A stretch of DNA of 64,000 bases from an uncultured Mycoplasmatota bacterium (GCA_946407055.1 CAMJMP010000002.1:1-64000); one strand, 5' to 3'. Positions 22,285-30,487 are shown, counted from the stretch's first letter. Numbers and translations are program-made. The notes: generated by a model not told the origin, from the letters alone.

Positions 22285-23087
22285 ACTTTAAAATTTAAAT
22301 TTATATTAAGTTTTGGAATTTTAATATTAAATTTTGTTTGTTCTTCTTGTTCTTGTTTATCCATTTCCATTACTTGTCTAAAAAAGGATGTCGGATTATG
22401 TGCAAATAATTCTCTTTTTAAATCAGCCACTACCTTATTTAAATCCTCTAATGTTTTAAAACAATAAACACTATAAGGAACTCCAAGTGGATTATTATAA
22501 ACTGGAGTTATTTTACGTAAATCAGCATATCCAAGAATACGTTCTAAATAATCACGAGGTTTTACACGCATTTTTGTGAAAATCTCATCATTATCATATG
22601 CATTTTTCATATTATGTAAAAAATATGAGCCATCACATTTTTTTACTTTATATATTAAAACAGACTTATCAGGAAAATGAATTTTAATTTCATCATCTAA
22701 CTCATAAGAAGTAGTTACTTTAAGATTTTTAGGACATTCTGCTTTTTTTGAATTAGTCAGTTTCTTTAAATCTTTTATTACTCTGTTTATAGCTGATGAT
22801 GTTAAAAAACGAGGAACTGCTTGACTATCTTGATAAGAGCCATCTCTTACAAAACCAACATTATAATCCCCATAAAGTTCCTTCACGAAATGAAAAGGAT
22901 CTAATTTTAATTTATTAAAAACTTCATTATGGCAATTTGGATTTGTTATATTATATAAGTAATATGATTCATGCTCAATATCATTAAAATCAACAATATT
23001 ACCACCTATAGTTTTTATTGTATATTGTAAAGTACAATCAGGAAAAACAAACTCAATTCTATCATTTACAGAATATTCAACAAACAT
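22281..23087 (-). CDS. Tandem-repeat protein, unknown function
   Basis: 268 residues with two related halves: VNDRIEFVFPDCTLQYTIK / LDDEIKIHFPDKSVLIYKVK, YLYNITNPN-x-N-EVFNKL / FLHNMKNAYDNDEIFTKM, and DPFHFVKELYG / KPRDYLERILG. An internal duplication of a ~95-residue unit, then a Gln/Glu-rich tail. Not recognised. Confidence 0.65.
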   Translation of the reverse strand: MFVEYSVNDRIEFVFPDCTLQYTIKTIGGNIVDFNDIEHESYYLYNITNPNCHNEVFNKLKLDPFHFVKELYGDYNVGFVRDGSYQDSQAVPRFLTSSAINRVIKDLKKLTNSKKAECPKNLKVTTSYELDDEIKIHFPDKSVLIYKVKKCDGSYFLHNMKNAYDNDEIFTKMRVKPRDYLERILGYADLRKITPVYNNPLGVPYSVYCFKTLEDLNKVVADLKRELFAHNPTSFFRQVMEMDKQEQEEQTKFNIKIPKLNINLNFKV

Positions 23088-23122
23088 TTTATGTTAAAAT
23101 TAAAGTTTATTTAATACTTGAT

Positions 23123-23221
23123 TTAGTCTTCATCTTTATGTACTTTTATGTAAAGACAAGCACAAACGATAATTGCAACTGTAATTGTAATTACCCAAAG
23201 ATTTTCGTTAATTGTTTCCAT
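23123..23221 (-). CDS. 32-residue membrane peptide
   Basis: METINENLWVITITVAIIVC then a short charged tail; single membrane segment; TAA stop. Confidence 0.5.
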   Translation of the reverse strand: METINENLWVITITVAIIVCACLYIKVHKDED

Positions 23222-23240
23222 ATTTTTTAATTATTAATTT

Positions 23241-23264
23241 CCTCTCTGAAATGAATCAGAGAGG
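23241..23264. terminator. Hairpin between genes
   Basis: CCTCTCTGA/TCAGAGAGG, 9 bp with 6-nt loop, just after the stop of the gene at 23272. No T-run, so termination is uncertain; could protect the 3' end. Confidence 0.4.
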
Positions 23265-23271
23265 AAATGTG

Positions 23272-23646
23272 TTAGACAACTGTACCTTGAATAACAAGAT
23301 AACCATGCGCTTTCACGATATCTATTGACTTCTGAAGAATCATATTTTCATATGCTTCTTTCTTGATTACCTTGTTTGCCTTGTACTTTTTTGTTCTCTG
23401 TGTATTGAACTCCTTGATAACGTTTTCCAAGTACTTGAAATACACAGGTTTTTTAGGAAGCATATATTCATTTCTTCCTACATAAAGGATTACACCTTTG
23501 TTGCTTAGCAAATTGATTAAAGCTAAGTCTTTACCCAATCCCACTTCGTTAAACAAAGTTCGCATTTCTTTACAAGTAAAAACACGATTAGGATTTTCAG
23601 CTCTCTTCACGTTAAAAAGAGCTGTGATTTTTTTATAATCTTTCAT
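23272..23646 (-). CDS. Hypothetical, possible winged helix
   Basis: 124 residues from MKDYKKITALF (the longer start lies in the gene before). RVFTCKEMRTLFNEVGLGKDLALINLL then NKGVILYVGRNEY looks like a winged-helix pattern. Overlaps 23633 by 14 nt. Confidence 0.5.
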   Translation of the reverse strand: MKDYKKITALFNVKRAENPNRVFTCKEMRTLFNEVGLGKDLALINLLSNKGVILYVGRNEYMLPKKPVYFKYLENVIKEFNTQRTKKYKANKVIKKEAYENMILQKSIDIVKAHGYLVIQGTVV

Positions 23647-24151
23647 ATTCTGATTTGAGTTTATCTTCTGCATCATAAACGCAGGTTGTTAGAAAATCTC
23701 TGAATTGTTCGAATACATTTTGAAGGTCTAAATCAGATGCTGATACAATCCAATCATTAAACTTAATATATAAGTTTTTTTGATCAATTTTTTCAATAAC
23801 AACATCTTCAAAATTACCTTCTGGATCAAGTCTTAACCAATTATCTGGCTTCTTAATAGATGAAACAAATAGAGGAATAGAACGATCTGCACAATATTTT
23901 CTTTCAAACATTTGTTTATAAATATTGAACAAATCTCGAATTACTTCTTTTTTCTTACTTATTGTACCACGACTAGATAAATATAAGTACTTAATACTAT
24001 TAAGTTTTACGATGATTTTAAAGATTTCGTCTTTTTCCTCTTTGATTTCTTTCTCATGTTTCATTTTCATCAAACGATTTACACGTAAATCATTTAGAAA
24101 GATGACAATTAGAAACAAAAGAAAAAAGATAGCGAGAACAATTACTTCCAT
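23633..24151 (-). CDS. Membrane-anchored protein
   Basis: 172 residues: N-terminal membrane anchor MEVIVLAIFFLLFLIVIFL, a charged helical linker, then a soluble domain. No family recognised. Confidence 0.6.
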   Translation of the reverse strand: MEVIVLAIFFLLFLIVIFLNDLRVNRLMKMKHEKEIKEEKDEIFKIIVKLNSIKYLYLSSRGTISKKKEVIRDLFNIYKQMFERKYCADRSIPLFVSSIKKPDNWLRLDPEGNFEDVVIEKIDQKNLYIKFNDWIVSASDLDLQNVFEQFRDFLTTCVYDAEDKLKSEYERL

Positions 24152-24180
24152 ATTTATTAGTTTTTTAAATGAAGATATTG

Positions 24181-24522
24181 TTACTGAATTTCAGTAACAA
24201 CACCTTTGTCAATTGTGATGGTATACTCATTCTTGTGGAGTCTTCTGATCTCCTCAAAAATGTAGCCAAACACTCCGTTGGCATAGTCATACTTCTTGTA
24301 GAATGGACGACCTCTGAGGATGTCCAAAGAACGACCTACTCGTGTACAATCACAGATGGCTCCATTCTTGTCCAACTTGACGAAGAGCATGAAATCACCA
24401 ACCTTGTGAGTAGAGTCATCTATCAGAAGCTCACTCTTGCCAATTACTTCTTTGAACTTCTTAGGCTTGAGATTGAATGACTTACGCATACCATTGTTAA
24501 AGAATTTCTTACTATTTGACAT
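24181..24522 (-). CDS. Hypothetical protein
   Basis: 113 residues, basic N-terminus, beta-rich middle (KVGDFMLFVKLDKNGAICDC). The leader at 24523-24660 has a CTTGCC/GGGCAAG hairpin just before the ATG that could affect translation. Unknown function. Confidence 0.6.
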   Translation of the reverse strand: MSNSKKFFNNGMRKSFNLKPKKFKEVIGKSELLIDDSTHKVGDFMLFVKLDKNGAICDCTRVGRSLDILRGRPFYKKYDYANGVFGYIFEEIRRLHKNEYTITIDKGVVTEIQ

Positions 24523-24660
24523 AGTATTACCTGCTTGCCCAGGATTTATTTACGGCAAGAAAAGATTACTATTTTGTATTCAAGTATAGTTACTTGTCTT
24601 GTTTTAAGCGATGTTCGAACTTAGTTCTACTTATATAAACAAGCTAAAGCAAAAAATTAG

Positions 24661-24731
24661 AAGTTCTTGCCGGACTCGAACCGACCACCTCTGCTTACGC
24701 GACAGTGCTCCCACCTGTGAGCTAAAGAGCT
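24661..24731 (-). tRNA. tRNA, isotype uncertain
   Basis: D-arm GCTC/GAGC and T-arm GTCGG TTCGAGT CCGGC are good; acceptor AGCTCTT/AAGAACT has one mismatch. The anticodon arm CTGT CGCGTAA GCAG is 1-2 nt short and lacks U33; read literally the anticodon is CGT (Thr). Confidence 0.5.
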
Positions 24732-24813
24732 TTTACCCATCGTTGGACTTTCACCAATCCAGATTGCTTAAGCGCTAATAACAATAATGGGGATTTATTA
24801 CTAGTAAAAATCG

Positions 24814-24883
24814 CAATCCCTATCGGACTCGAACCGATAACCGCTGTTAAAGAACAGTGCTCTCACCATTGAGCTAAGGGATT
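24814..24883 (-). tRNA. tRNA, irregular anticodon loop
   Basis: 70 nt. Acceptor AATCCCT/AGGGATT, D-arm GCTC/GAGC and T-arm ATCGG TTCGAGT CCGAT are perfect. CTGTTCTTTAACAG folds either as a 5-bp stem with a 4-nt loop, or as CTGTT CTTTAAC AGCGG with anticodon TTA and a 2-nt variable loop. TTA would read TAA, which is a working stop here, so I favour a damaged tRNA-Lys-like gene. Confidence 0.5.
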
Positions 24884-24971
24884 TTTGCATATAACATCTT
24901 GAGCTCATTAATGTTATACGTGCCAGTTGACGCCACCTATAGATTCATTCAACTTCATAATAGAAATGCAG

Positions 24972-25088
24972 TAGATATAACAGGATTCGAACCTGTGACC
25001 CCGCGCCGTATCATATAAATGATGTTAGTATTATGAATGTACACTCAAAACCCGAGTCGCTACTCTAAACCAACTGAGTTATATATCT
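24972..25088 (-). tRNA. 117-nt tRNA-like gene with insert
   Basis: Acceptor AGATATA/TATATCT, D-arm ACTC/GAGT and T-arm ACAGG TTCGAAT CCTGT are perfect. The anticodon stem GCGAC/GGCGC encloses 48 nt instead of 7. CGG occurs at both ends of the insert. Isotype not assigned (Pro is possible). Confidence 0.5.
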
Positions 25089-25182
25089 ATGTTATTTTTA
25101 TGGTTGTTTAAAAAATCGTATTACTATTTTCACAAACTGTAATACGCAGAATTTTAACAAATATAACCAAACAACCTATGAG

Positions 25183-25254
25183 TAGGAAAGCCAGGATTCG
25201 AACCTGGATTACCAGAGTGAGAATCTGGAGTACTACCATTATACGACATCCCCT
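25183..25254 (-). tRNA. tRNA-Glu(CTC)
   Basis: Anticodon arm CCAGA TTCTCAC TCTGG; T-arm CCAGG TTCGAAT CCTGG; acceptor 6 of 7 with two G-U pairs. Confidence 0.85.
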
Positions 25255-25279
25255 AGTAATACACTTATAAAGATTTAAG

Positions 25280-25314
25280 AAACTTAGTGCATTTAAGACC
25301 TCGAGTCTAAGTTT
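25280..25314 (-). ncRNA. tRNA-Glu leader element, copy 1
   Basis: AAACTTAG/CTAAGTTT closing stem with an inner hairpin AGAC TCGAG GTCT. Nearly the same sequence precedes the other tRNA-Glu at 26763, where the inner pair changes A-T to G-C. Confidence 0.55.
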
Positions 25315-25345
25315 ACTGTGTCGGACAACTAACTAAAACCAAAGT

Positions 25346-25753
25346 TTAATTTGGTAACAGTATTTTCTTTATTTGTTTAACTGCTTCTTTAGCTTCTTCA
25401 GCAGTTTTGAAGTAGTTTCCAGACTCATAACGACCGTTATCATATCTGTCTCCACATTCAGTACTTTCTATAACAACTAAGGTACTATCAATTGTGTAAT
25501 AATATCCACATCGTTCAGCTCTCCATCTAAATGGCTTTAGCTCCTTAGCAGTAGCTATAATGTATTTGCCAAAATCAAAATATTCAGAAGTAAGATGTAT
25601 TATATTATCTTCAGGATTTATATAATAAATAGAATCCCTATCAGTGCCACTGAAATTTTTATCGTTTTTACCACCAAAATGTACAAGAGCTTCTATTACT
25701 CCTGTACCTGATTTCGTTCCTCGAACGTATACAGGTTTATATTTATCACTCAT
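25346..25753 (-). CDS. Hypothetical, tandem paralogue A
   Basis: 135 residues. Shares with its neighbour at 25770: KPVYV-x-GTK-x-G-x-GVIEAL, YIIATA-x-E-x-KPF-x-WRAE, GYYYTID and GNYF-x-T-x-x-EA. A recent duplication; the pattern is common in phage small proteins but unnamed to me. Confidence 0.65.
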   Translation of the reverse strand: MSDKYKPVYVRGTKSGTGVIEALVHFGGKNDKNFSGTDRDSIYYINPEDNIIHLTSEYFDFGKYIIATAKELKPFRWRAERCGYYYTIDSTLVVIESTECGDRYDNGRYESGNYFKTAEEAKEAVKQIKKILLPN

Positions 25754-25769
25754 AACAAGTTTAAATTTA

Positions 25770-26177
25770 TTATTCGTTTGATAATGTTTTCTTTACTTTT
25801 TTAAGCATTTCTATAGCTTCTGCTTCAGTTCTGAAATAATTTCCGTTTTCGTAACGTTTATTATCAAAACAATCTCTAACATCATACATTTTCATGATTT
25901 CTATAGTGTTATCGATTGTATAATATCCAGCACCTTGTTCGGCTCTCCACTTGAAAGGTTTTATTTCTTCAGCAGTAGCTATAATATATGGAGCAAATTG
26001 AGAGTATTTATCTACTCCACATATAAAATTGGTATTAGGAGCTATATAATATATATTGGACTCACAATTGCCTTTATAATCACAATTGTTTATACCTCCA
26101 TGAGCTATAAGAGCTTCAATAACTCCTTCTCCTGTCTTTGTTCCTTGAACATAAACAGGCTTAAAATTTTTATCCAT
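25770..26177 (-). CDS. Hypothetical, tandem paralogue B
   Basis: 135 residues, paralogue of 25346 with the same WRAE and GNYFRTEAEA blocks. Extra Cys residues in NNCDYKGNCESN. Function unknown. Confidence 0.65.
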   Translation of the reverse strand: MDKNFKPVYVQGTKTGEGVIEALIAHGGINNCDYKGNCESNIYYIAPNTNFICGVDKYSQFAPYIIATAEEIKPFKWRAEQGAGYYTIDNTIEIMKMYDVRDCFDNKRYENGNYFRTEAEAIEMLKKVKKTLSNE

Positions 26178-26192
26178 ATTAATTTTAATTTA

Positions 26193-26630
26193 TTATTCTT
26201 CCCATTCTATTGATTCAGGAGTTTCAACCCATTCATATCCATCATATTCACAGATGCGATATTTCCCTTCAACTTGTGCAACAGCTAATTTAGAATAAGC
26301 TCCATTAGCAGCATCACCAAGTTCTTTAACAATTTTAATTAGGTTTTCATTAGTTCTTATACTTCCATGACAATAATTTTCTAAATAAATTCGTCCTGGA
26401 AGTGTATAATTTTTTGAAACATATTTATCACCTAAATCTTTTGTGGTTAGAATGGCTTTAGGGTTATTTTGAATATCGTTTTCTTTAGTATATATTATTT
26501 CATCAAACTCATAGTTTTCTTTATAAGCATATACTTTTAGTTCGGGTTTTATGATTTCTAAATATTTTTTAATTGCTAATGGTGAAAACCCAAAACCGCC
26601 ATAGCATACATTATATAATACTTCTTTCAT
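26193..26630 (-). CDS. Conserved phage protein, unknown function
   Basis: 145 residues. N-terminal NVCYGGFGFSPLAIKKYLE and C-terminal VVQ-type segment ELGDAANGAYSKLAVAQVEG then KYRICEYDGYEWVE match a family widespread in phages of Bacteroidetes and other hosts. No known activity. Confidence 0.7.
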   Translation of the reverse strand: MKEVLYNVCYGGFGFSPLAIKKYLEIIKPELKVYAYKENYEFDEIIYTKENDIQNNPKAILTTKDLGDKYVSKNYTLPGRIYLENYCHGSIRTNENLIKIVKELGDAANGAYSKLAVAQVEGKYRICEYDGYEWVETPESIEWEE

Positions 26631-26655
26631 AATTGTGGAATTTTATTGTTAATAA

Positions 26656-26729
26656 TAACCCCTGTGGGATTCGAACCCGACGTTGCTGGAATGAAAATCC
26701 AGTGTACTGACCATCTATACGAAGGGGCT
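26656..26729 (-). tRNA. tRNA-Glu(TTC), second copy
   Basis: Anticodon arm CTGGA TTTTCAT TCCAG; acceptor AGCCCCT/AGGGGTT; T-loop TTCGAAT. Confidence 0.85.
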
Positions 26730-26762
26730 AAGTTAATTGGAAATATGCTTATAAAATGTACA

Positions 26763-26797
26763 AAACTTAGCATATTTAGGACCTCGAGTCCAAGTTT
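26763..26797 (-). ncRNA. tRNA-Glu leader element, copy 2
   Basis: AAACTTGG/CTAAGTTT stem (G-U allowed) with inner hairpin GGAC TCGAG GTCC. Upstream of tRNA-Glu(TTC); matches 25280-25314. Confidence 0.55.
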
Positions 26798-26860
26798 ATA
26801 ACAGAACTCCGGAAGGGTGTGATTTGATAGTCTTTATTATGTATATATCACCCGTTCTGT

Positions 26861-27415
26861 TTATTGTAAAGGTACAACGTAATTTCTACTATTTAAATCT
26901 ACAACAATTTTTTCAATTCTTAATGCGTTACTTGCATAGTAGTCATCATTCGTAAAACGATTTGCACGTCCTGTATAATAAAAACTACCTCTTGGTATTA
27001 TACATTCAGCAATAACAAGATTTTCTGCAAAATGAGGATTTACTATTTTCAAACATGCATCAATAGATTTACAAGTATGGAAACCTTGACCAATAGAATA
27101 TGTTAATATCATGTTGCCATTACTATCATAAACATAATCATTGTCATATCTCTTTGTTATCCATTTATCACCGTTAGAATCAACAAAACAACCTTTAGAC
27201 ATTTTAGAATAATAATCAAAATGAAATAAATTGCTGTAAGCACAAATTGTTAGTTCAATATTAGTAGCTTCTTCATATACTTTTCCAATTTCATAGGAAA
27301 ATTTATAAAGAGGTGCTTTTAATTTTCCGTTTTTACAACGTACAAGAACTTTGTAGCATTTTTTATCTTCTAAAGCTACTTTGGGTTGCTCTCCTTTTTT
27401 ATAATATAAACACAT
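26861..27415 (-). CDS. MCL-family protein, copy 3
   Basis: 184 residues: MCLYYKKG, EDKKCYKVLV, QGFHTCKS, CIIPRGSFYYTGR, YASNALRIEKI. Longest of the four paralogues, with an insert around residues 75-105. Function unknown. Confidence 0.65.
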   Translation of the reverse strand: MCLYYKKGEQPKVALEDKKCYKVLVRCKNGKLKAPLYKFSYEIGKVYEEATNIELTICAYSNLFHFDYYSKMSKGCFVDSNGDKWITKRYDNDYVYDSNGNMILTYSIGQGFHTCKSIDACLKIVNPHFAENLVIAECIIPRGSFYYTGRANRFTNDDYYASNALRIEKIVVDLNSRNYVVPLQ

Positions 27416-27441
27416 AATATTTTATTTTTAAGTTTATTTAG

Positions 27442-27512
27442 CACTCAATATCAGATTCGAACTGATAACATTTTCCGCAGAAAACTATTTTATCCAATTA
27501 AACTAATTGAGC
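27442..27512 (-). tRNA. tRNA-Arg(GCG), weak anticodon stem
   Basis: Acceptor GCTCAAT/ATTGAGT and T-arm ATCAG TTCGAAT CTGAT good; loop CTGCGGA gives GCG but only three stem pairs form; an alternative is a TTTTC/GAAAA stem with a 4-nt loop. Confidence 0.55.
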
Positions 27513-27734
27513 TACAGATGTTGTTCTGCTAGACATTTGTATAAGATACTATACTTCACTTATACAATATATAAAACTATGAAGACTTCTTGACCGTCAA
27601 TGAAAACGATACTCTACACAAGTTTCTAGGTACTTGATAAACCCAATTAATATATTCCATCACGTAAAGATGAACCTCTAACAAATCCTGAAAATGTTAG
27701 AATATTGCGTTTGACAAATCAAACTGCTAAGTTG
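27513..27734. other. Structured non-coding spacer
   Basis: No gene. Hairpins TTGTATAAG/CTTATACAA (9 bp), TCTAACA/TGTTAGA and GTTTGA/TCAAAC on the minus strand between two tRNAs. Confidence 0.4.
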
Positions 27735-27802
27735 CTGTATGATAGGGATTCGAACCCTTCACCTGCGACCGCCGACCGCCGTGCACCACTACACCAAATA
27801 CA
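27735..27802 (-). tRNA. tRNA, isotype uncertain (Ala GGC?)
   Basis: 68 nt. T-arm AAGGG TTCGAAT CCCTA and D-stem GTG/CAC recognisable; acceptor has two mismatches; anticodon arm GCGG TCGGCGG TCGC reads GGC but lacks U33. May be decayed. Confidence 0.4.
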
Positions 27803-28165
27803 CATATGTTCTGCAAAACATACGCTATTAATACTTACATCAAGTGTGTCTTGATTGCAGTCATAACACTAATCATGTTCATTTACTTTTCTATGCTTGA
27901 AATTAATCTAAATGAATCACTTATTTCATTGATGCAAATATGCCCTAGATTTTTTAATATATCTAAATAAATAAAACTGAACTACACGATCTACTCCCTA
28001 TGCGTATTAGTTTTTAATCGTCATTAAAAACACACATAGTTTCACTTGAATTTCTAACGCGAAAGACCAATTTACCGTTAGCCAATCTTTATGACGTTCG
28101 ACCATTCATCATTTCATTAGATATATTGGTCATAAACAAAATGATTAGTAGTTCAGTTTATTATT
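27803..28165. other. Structured non-coding stretch
   Basis: No ORF supported. Contains GTTTTTAAT/ATTAAAAAC (perfect 9 bp), ATCAAG/CTTGAT, CTAACG/CGTTAG and ATGTT/AACAT hairpins. Probably leaders of the tRNAs downstream; I see no group I core. Confidence 0.35.
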
Positions 28166-28570
28166 TTATTGACAAATTCCAACAATTTCAAGTGGAATTA
28201 GTTTATCAGATGCATACTCAAAATTTACACCTATTGTATCACTTATTGCTTTATAGTAAGTTGCACCTTTAGGTATTTCACATTTTACCACAACAGGAGC
28301 TTTTTGTATATCACCATTGATTTGATTAAACCAAGTATAATTATATGCTGTATGTTTAGCTTCAAATTCATCCGCATAAGCATGAAGTCCTTTTTCTACG
28401 TTGTCATAAGCACACATTTTCTTAATAGAAAATTCAGAAGTTAGCATTTTGCCAAGTTCATATTTTTGCTCATAACAAGGACTTAACATATCTACTGTTA
28501 AGCATTTAAAGCAGATAATTCGTTCTGTTGCTAATTGTGGTTTTTGATTTACTGGTATACGTAAGCACAT
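28166..28570 (-). CDS. MCL-family protein, copy 4
   Basis: 134 residues: MCLRIPVN, ERIICFKCL, KGLHAYA in place of GFH, CEIPKGATYYKA, YASDKLIPLEI. Most diverged member. Confidence 0.65.
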   Translation of the reverse strand: MCLRIPVNQKPQLATERIICFKCLTVDMLSPCYEQKYELGKMLTSEFSIKKMCAYDNVEKGLHAYADEFEAKHTAYNYTWFNQINGDIQKAPVVVKCEIPKGATYYKAISDTIGVNFEYASDKLIPLEIVGICQ

Positions 28571-28571
28571 A

Positions 28572-28697
28572 TTATTTTCTCCTTCTTTTATTTGAGTTTA
28601 ACAATGCTTGTCCGTATGATTTAGGATCTGATCCAAAATCACGCAAATCCGCAGCTACTAAATTATAATACGGATTTTGATATAAAGTATAATCCAT
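28572..28697 (-). CDS. 41-residue peptide
   Basis: MDYTLYQNPYYNLVAADLRD then a basic end NSNKRRRK. AGAAGGAG for the next gene lies in its 3' end. Unknown. Confidence 0.45.
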   Translation of the reverse strand: MDYTLYQNPYYNLVAADLRDFGSDPKSYGQALLNSNKRRRK

Positions 28698-28721
28698 TTT
28701 TATTAAATTTAAAAGTTATTG

Positions 28722-28794
28722 TGCGCTCTATGGGACTCGAACCCATGCCTCTTACATTAAAAGTGTAATACTCTACCAACTGAGTTAAGGGCGC
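28722..28794 (-). tRNA. tRNA-Lys(TTT), second copy
   Basis: Anticodon arm TTACA CTTTTAA TGTAA; acceptor GCGCCCT/AGAGCGC one mismatch; T-loop TTCGAGT. Confidence 0.85.
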
Positions 28795-28803
28795 GAACCA
28801 TTT

Positions 28804-29007
28804 TTAAAGCATTCGATAATCTCCTATTTCAAAGGAAACTTCGGTAGTATCCAAATCATTCCAATCTTCAATCCATTTGTGACCTTCAGTATTAGTACAT
28901 TCAACTTTAAGAGAATTTTTCTCTCTGTTGATTTCTAATACTTCAAACGAGATAGGGTTTTTACACCCTATCCACGCTTGTATAAACTTAGAACCGACTT
29001 CTAACAT
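28804..29007 (-). CDS. Hypothetical small protein
   Basis: 67 residues from MLEVGSKFIQAWIG; the longer frame start at 29064 lies in the gene at 29009. Beta-rich, Trp-containing; unknown. Confidence 0.5.
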   Translation of the reverse strand: MLEVGSKFIQAWIGCKNPISFEVLEINREKNSLKVECTNTEGHKWIEDWNDLDTTEVSFEIGDYRML

Positions 29008-29008
29008 A

Positions 29009-29152
29009 TTAAAAAGTTGTTTGAAGTTCTGGAACAAGAAGGTCGTAAACAAGAACAGGATCACCGAGTTCGTCCTTTTTCTGAAGTTTCTTTCTCAAAG
29101 TTCTAACCTTATTGAGTTTAGAAATCTTTGTTAATGCTTTTTGTTTGCTCAT
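29009..29152 (-). CDS. Basic 47-residue protein
   Basis: MSKQKALTKISKLNKVRTLR then RKKLQKKDELGDP. Stop is 1 nt before the next ATG and its start overlaps the gene at 29149. Unknown. Confidence 0.5.
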   Translation of the reverse strand: MSKQKALTKISKLNKVRTLRKKLQKKDELGDPVLVYDLLVPELQTTF

Positions 29153-29355
29153 AGTTTTATTAATTTATAAAGTTTATGATAACCAGAGATTCTTACGAAA
29201 TCTCTGAATGTGAAGTTATTAGCAATATATGTAATTCCTATTAAAGTAAATAAGAATAATATAATTGCACAATTTCTGTGAATGACAAGGAAATCAGCAG
29301 CTGCTACCATATAAACAATAACAGCTGCTGTCAACCAGAATATGAAATGTTTCAT
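29149..29355 (-). CDS. Two-segment membrane protein
   Basis: 68 residues: FWLTAAVIVYMVAAADFLVI and ILFLFTLIGITYIA segments. 4-nt overlaps with both neighbours. Unknown. Confidence 0.6.
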   Translation of the reverse strand: MKHFIFWLTAAVIVYMVAAADFLVIHRNCAIILFLFTLIGITYIANNFTFRDFVRISGYHKLYKLIKL

Positions 29356-29651
29356 CTATAAGATTTATAAACGTTCATTACTTGATATTCCTCATCTTTG
29401 CCTGGAAGGTCACAGATTTTGTTGTTTGAAACATTCTTTCTTAAAACCTCTAAAGCAGGAATGTTGGGAATATCTGCGGATTTTTCAAGAGCGACTACAT
29501 AATCTCTGTATGAGTCGATTGCAGCTCTGTAATTAGTAAGTTGTTCTACATGAACTGATTTTGATACAGTATTAATTCTACCAGTACCAAGACCTAGGAA
29601 AAATGCTACAACTGCTATACATATAAGAGCAAAAATATCAGATGCGTGCAT
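29352..29651 (-). CDS. Membrane-anchored small protein
   Basis: 99 residues from MHASDIFALICIAVVAFFLG, one membrane segment then a soluble helical part. A start three codons upstream is possible. Confidence 0.55.
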   Translation of the reverse strand: MHASDIFALICIAVVAFFLGLGTGRINTVSKSVHVEQLTNYRAAIDSYRDYVVALEKSADIPNIPALEVLRKNVSNNKICDLPGKDEEYQVMNVYKSYR

Positions 29652-29766
29652 AATTTGCAAAAATTTGGTTATACTCAGACCATCTTACGACAGTCCCATT
29701 GTTTTTACAGGGAGCAGATATACCAAGTTTGGCTTCTGCTTTTTCTATGTTTGATTTTGTATACAT
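29638..29766 (-). CDS. 42-residue peptide
   Basis: MYTKSNIEKAEAKLGISAPC then KNNGTVVRWSEYNQIF. TGA overlaps the gene at 29352. Coding look from overlap and composition only. Confidence 0.45.
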   Translation of the reverse strand: MYTKSNIEKAEAKLGISAPCKNNGTVVRWSEYNQIFANYARI

Positions 29767-29859
29767 AGCTTTTTTGTTTTAATAAAATTGCCGTCTATTC
29801 CGAGCTGCCAACATTTAGATACTCCTAATGATTAACCAAGTTTCGTTTATACTCCTATA

Positions 29860-30096
29860 TCACAGAGTTTTATCAGAGTCTGAAATGATGATTCCGTAGT
29901 CTTCCTTTACTTCAAACTTTGTAATTCCATTTTTTACTTCTGGGTTTGTCAAAGCTGGACAAGCGTAAAGTAAAATAGATGCAGGAATTGATTTTGTAAT
30001 TACATAACGTTTGTTTAATGCTATTGTTACATAGACTTTTTTTACATCTAAAATACATTTGTTTTTAGATGCTGGGTTGTAAAATTCAATCTTCAT
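29860..30096 (-). CDS. Hypothetical small protein
   Basis: 78 residues, MKIEFYNPASKNKCILDVKK, beta-rich. Unknown. First gene after the terminator at 30125. Confidence 0.55.
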   Translation of the reverse strand: MKIEFYNPASKNKCILDVKKVYVTIALNKRYVITKSIPASILLYACPALTNPEVKNGITKFEVKEDYGIIISDSDKTL

Positions 30097-30124
30097 AGTT
30101 ATATTGTTTTTAGTTAATAATCAA

Positions 30125-30161
30125 TTAAAAACTAACTACCTATTTCACAACAGATAGTTAG
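30125..30161 (-). terminator. Intrinsic terminator
   Basis: ACTAACTA/TAGTTAGT stem followed by TTTTT on the minus strand; ends the transcript containing the tRNA at 30386. The stretch to 30385 has further hairpins (CTGAGAG/CTCTCAG, TGTGTATA/TATACACA) but no gene. Confidence 0.6.
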
Positions 30162-30385
30162 TGAGCTACACAAAAATAATTAATTTTTTATTTTATGATA
30201 TTTAACAATTTCAAAGTAAACTGAGAGTTATGTGCTTTATGCTCTCAGGTCTGTCTCTTATTCATTTTGCACTGGAGATAGGGACATTATTTGTTTATAG
30301 TTATCAAATGTATTTTAACTTGTGTATATCTTTTTCACTCACGCAATTCACGTATACACATGTGAGAATCGCCGTTTCATTTTAG

Positions 30386-30486
30386 GACTTCTTACGGGGT
30401 TCGAACCCATATCTTCAGCACGGATTTAATCTTTCAAAGAAGAATTAAAGGATACTGATGTTTTAGCCTTATTAAACTAAAGAAGT
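30386..30486 (-). tRNA. 101-nt tRNA-like gene with insert
   Basis: Acceptor ACTTCTT/AAGAAGT perfect, with G-1 opposite C73 as in tRNA-His; T-arm ATGGG TTCGAAC CCCGT. The anticodon stem TCAG/CTGA encloses 36 nt containing a TTTAAT/ATTAAA hairpin. GTG occurs at the 3' end of the insert, so a tRNA-His origin is possible. Confidence 0.5.
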
Positions 30487-30487
30487 C

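Noticed and set aside
24814..24883. Ochre suppressor tRNA (anticodon TTA)
   Set aside because: That folding needs a 2-nt variable loop, and TAA is the main stop in the late genes; a damaged loop is more likely.
27215..27260. TTGCTGTAAGC resembling the ACAGCAAA element
   Set aside because: Lies inside the coding part of the MCL-family gene at 26861, no closing stem; chance match.
8656..28165. CRISPR array or direct-repeat array
   Set aside because: The recurring sequences are hairpins with different stems and irregular spacing, linked to tRNAs; no regular repeat-spacer pattern.
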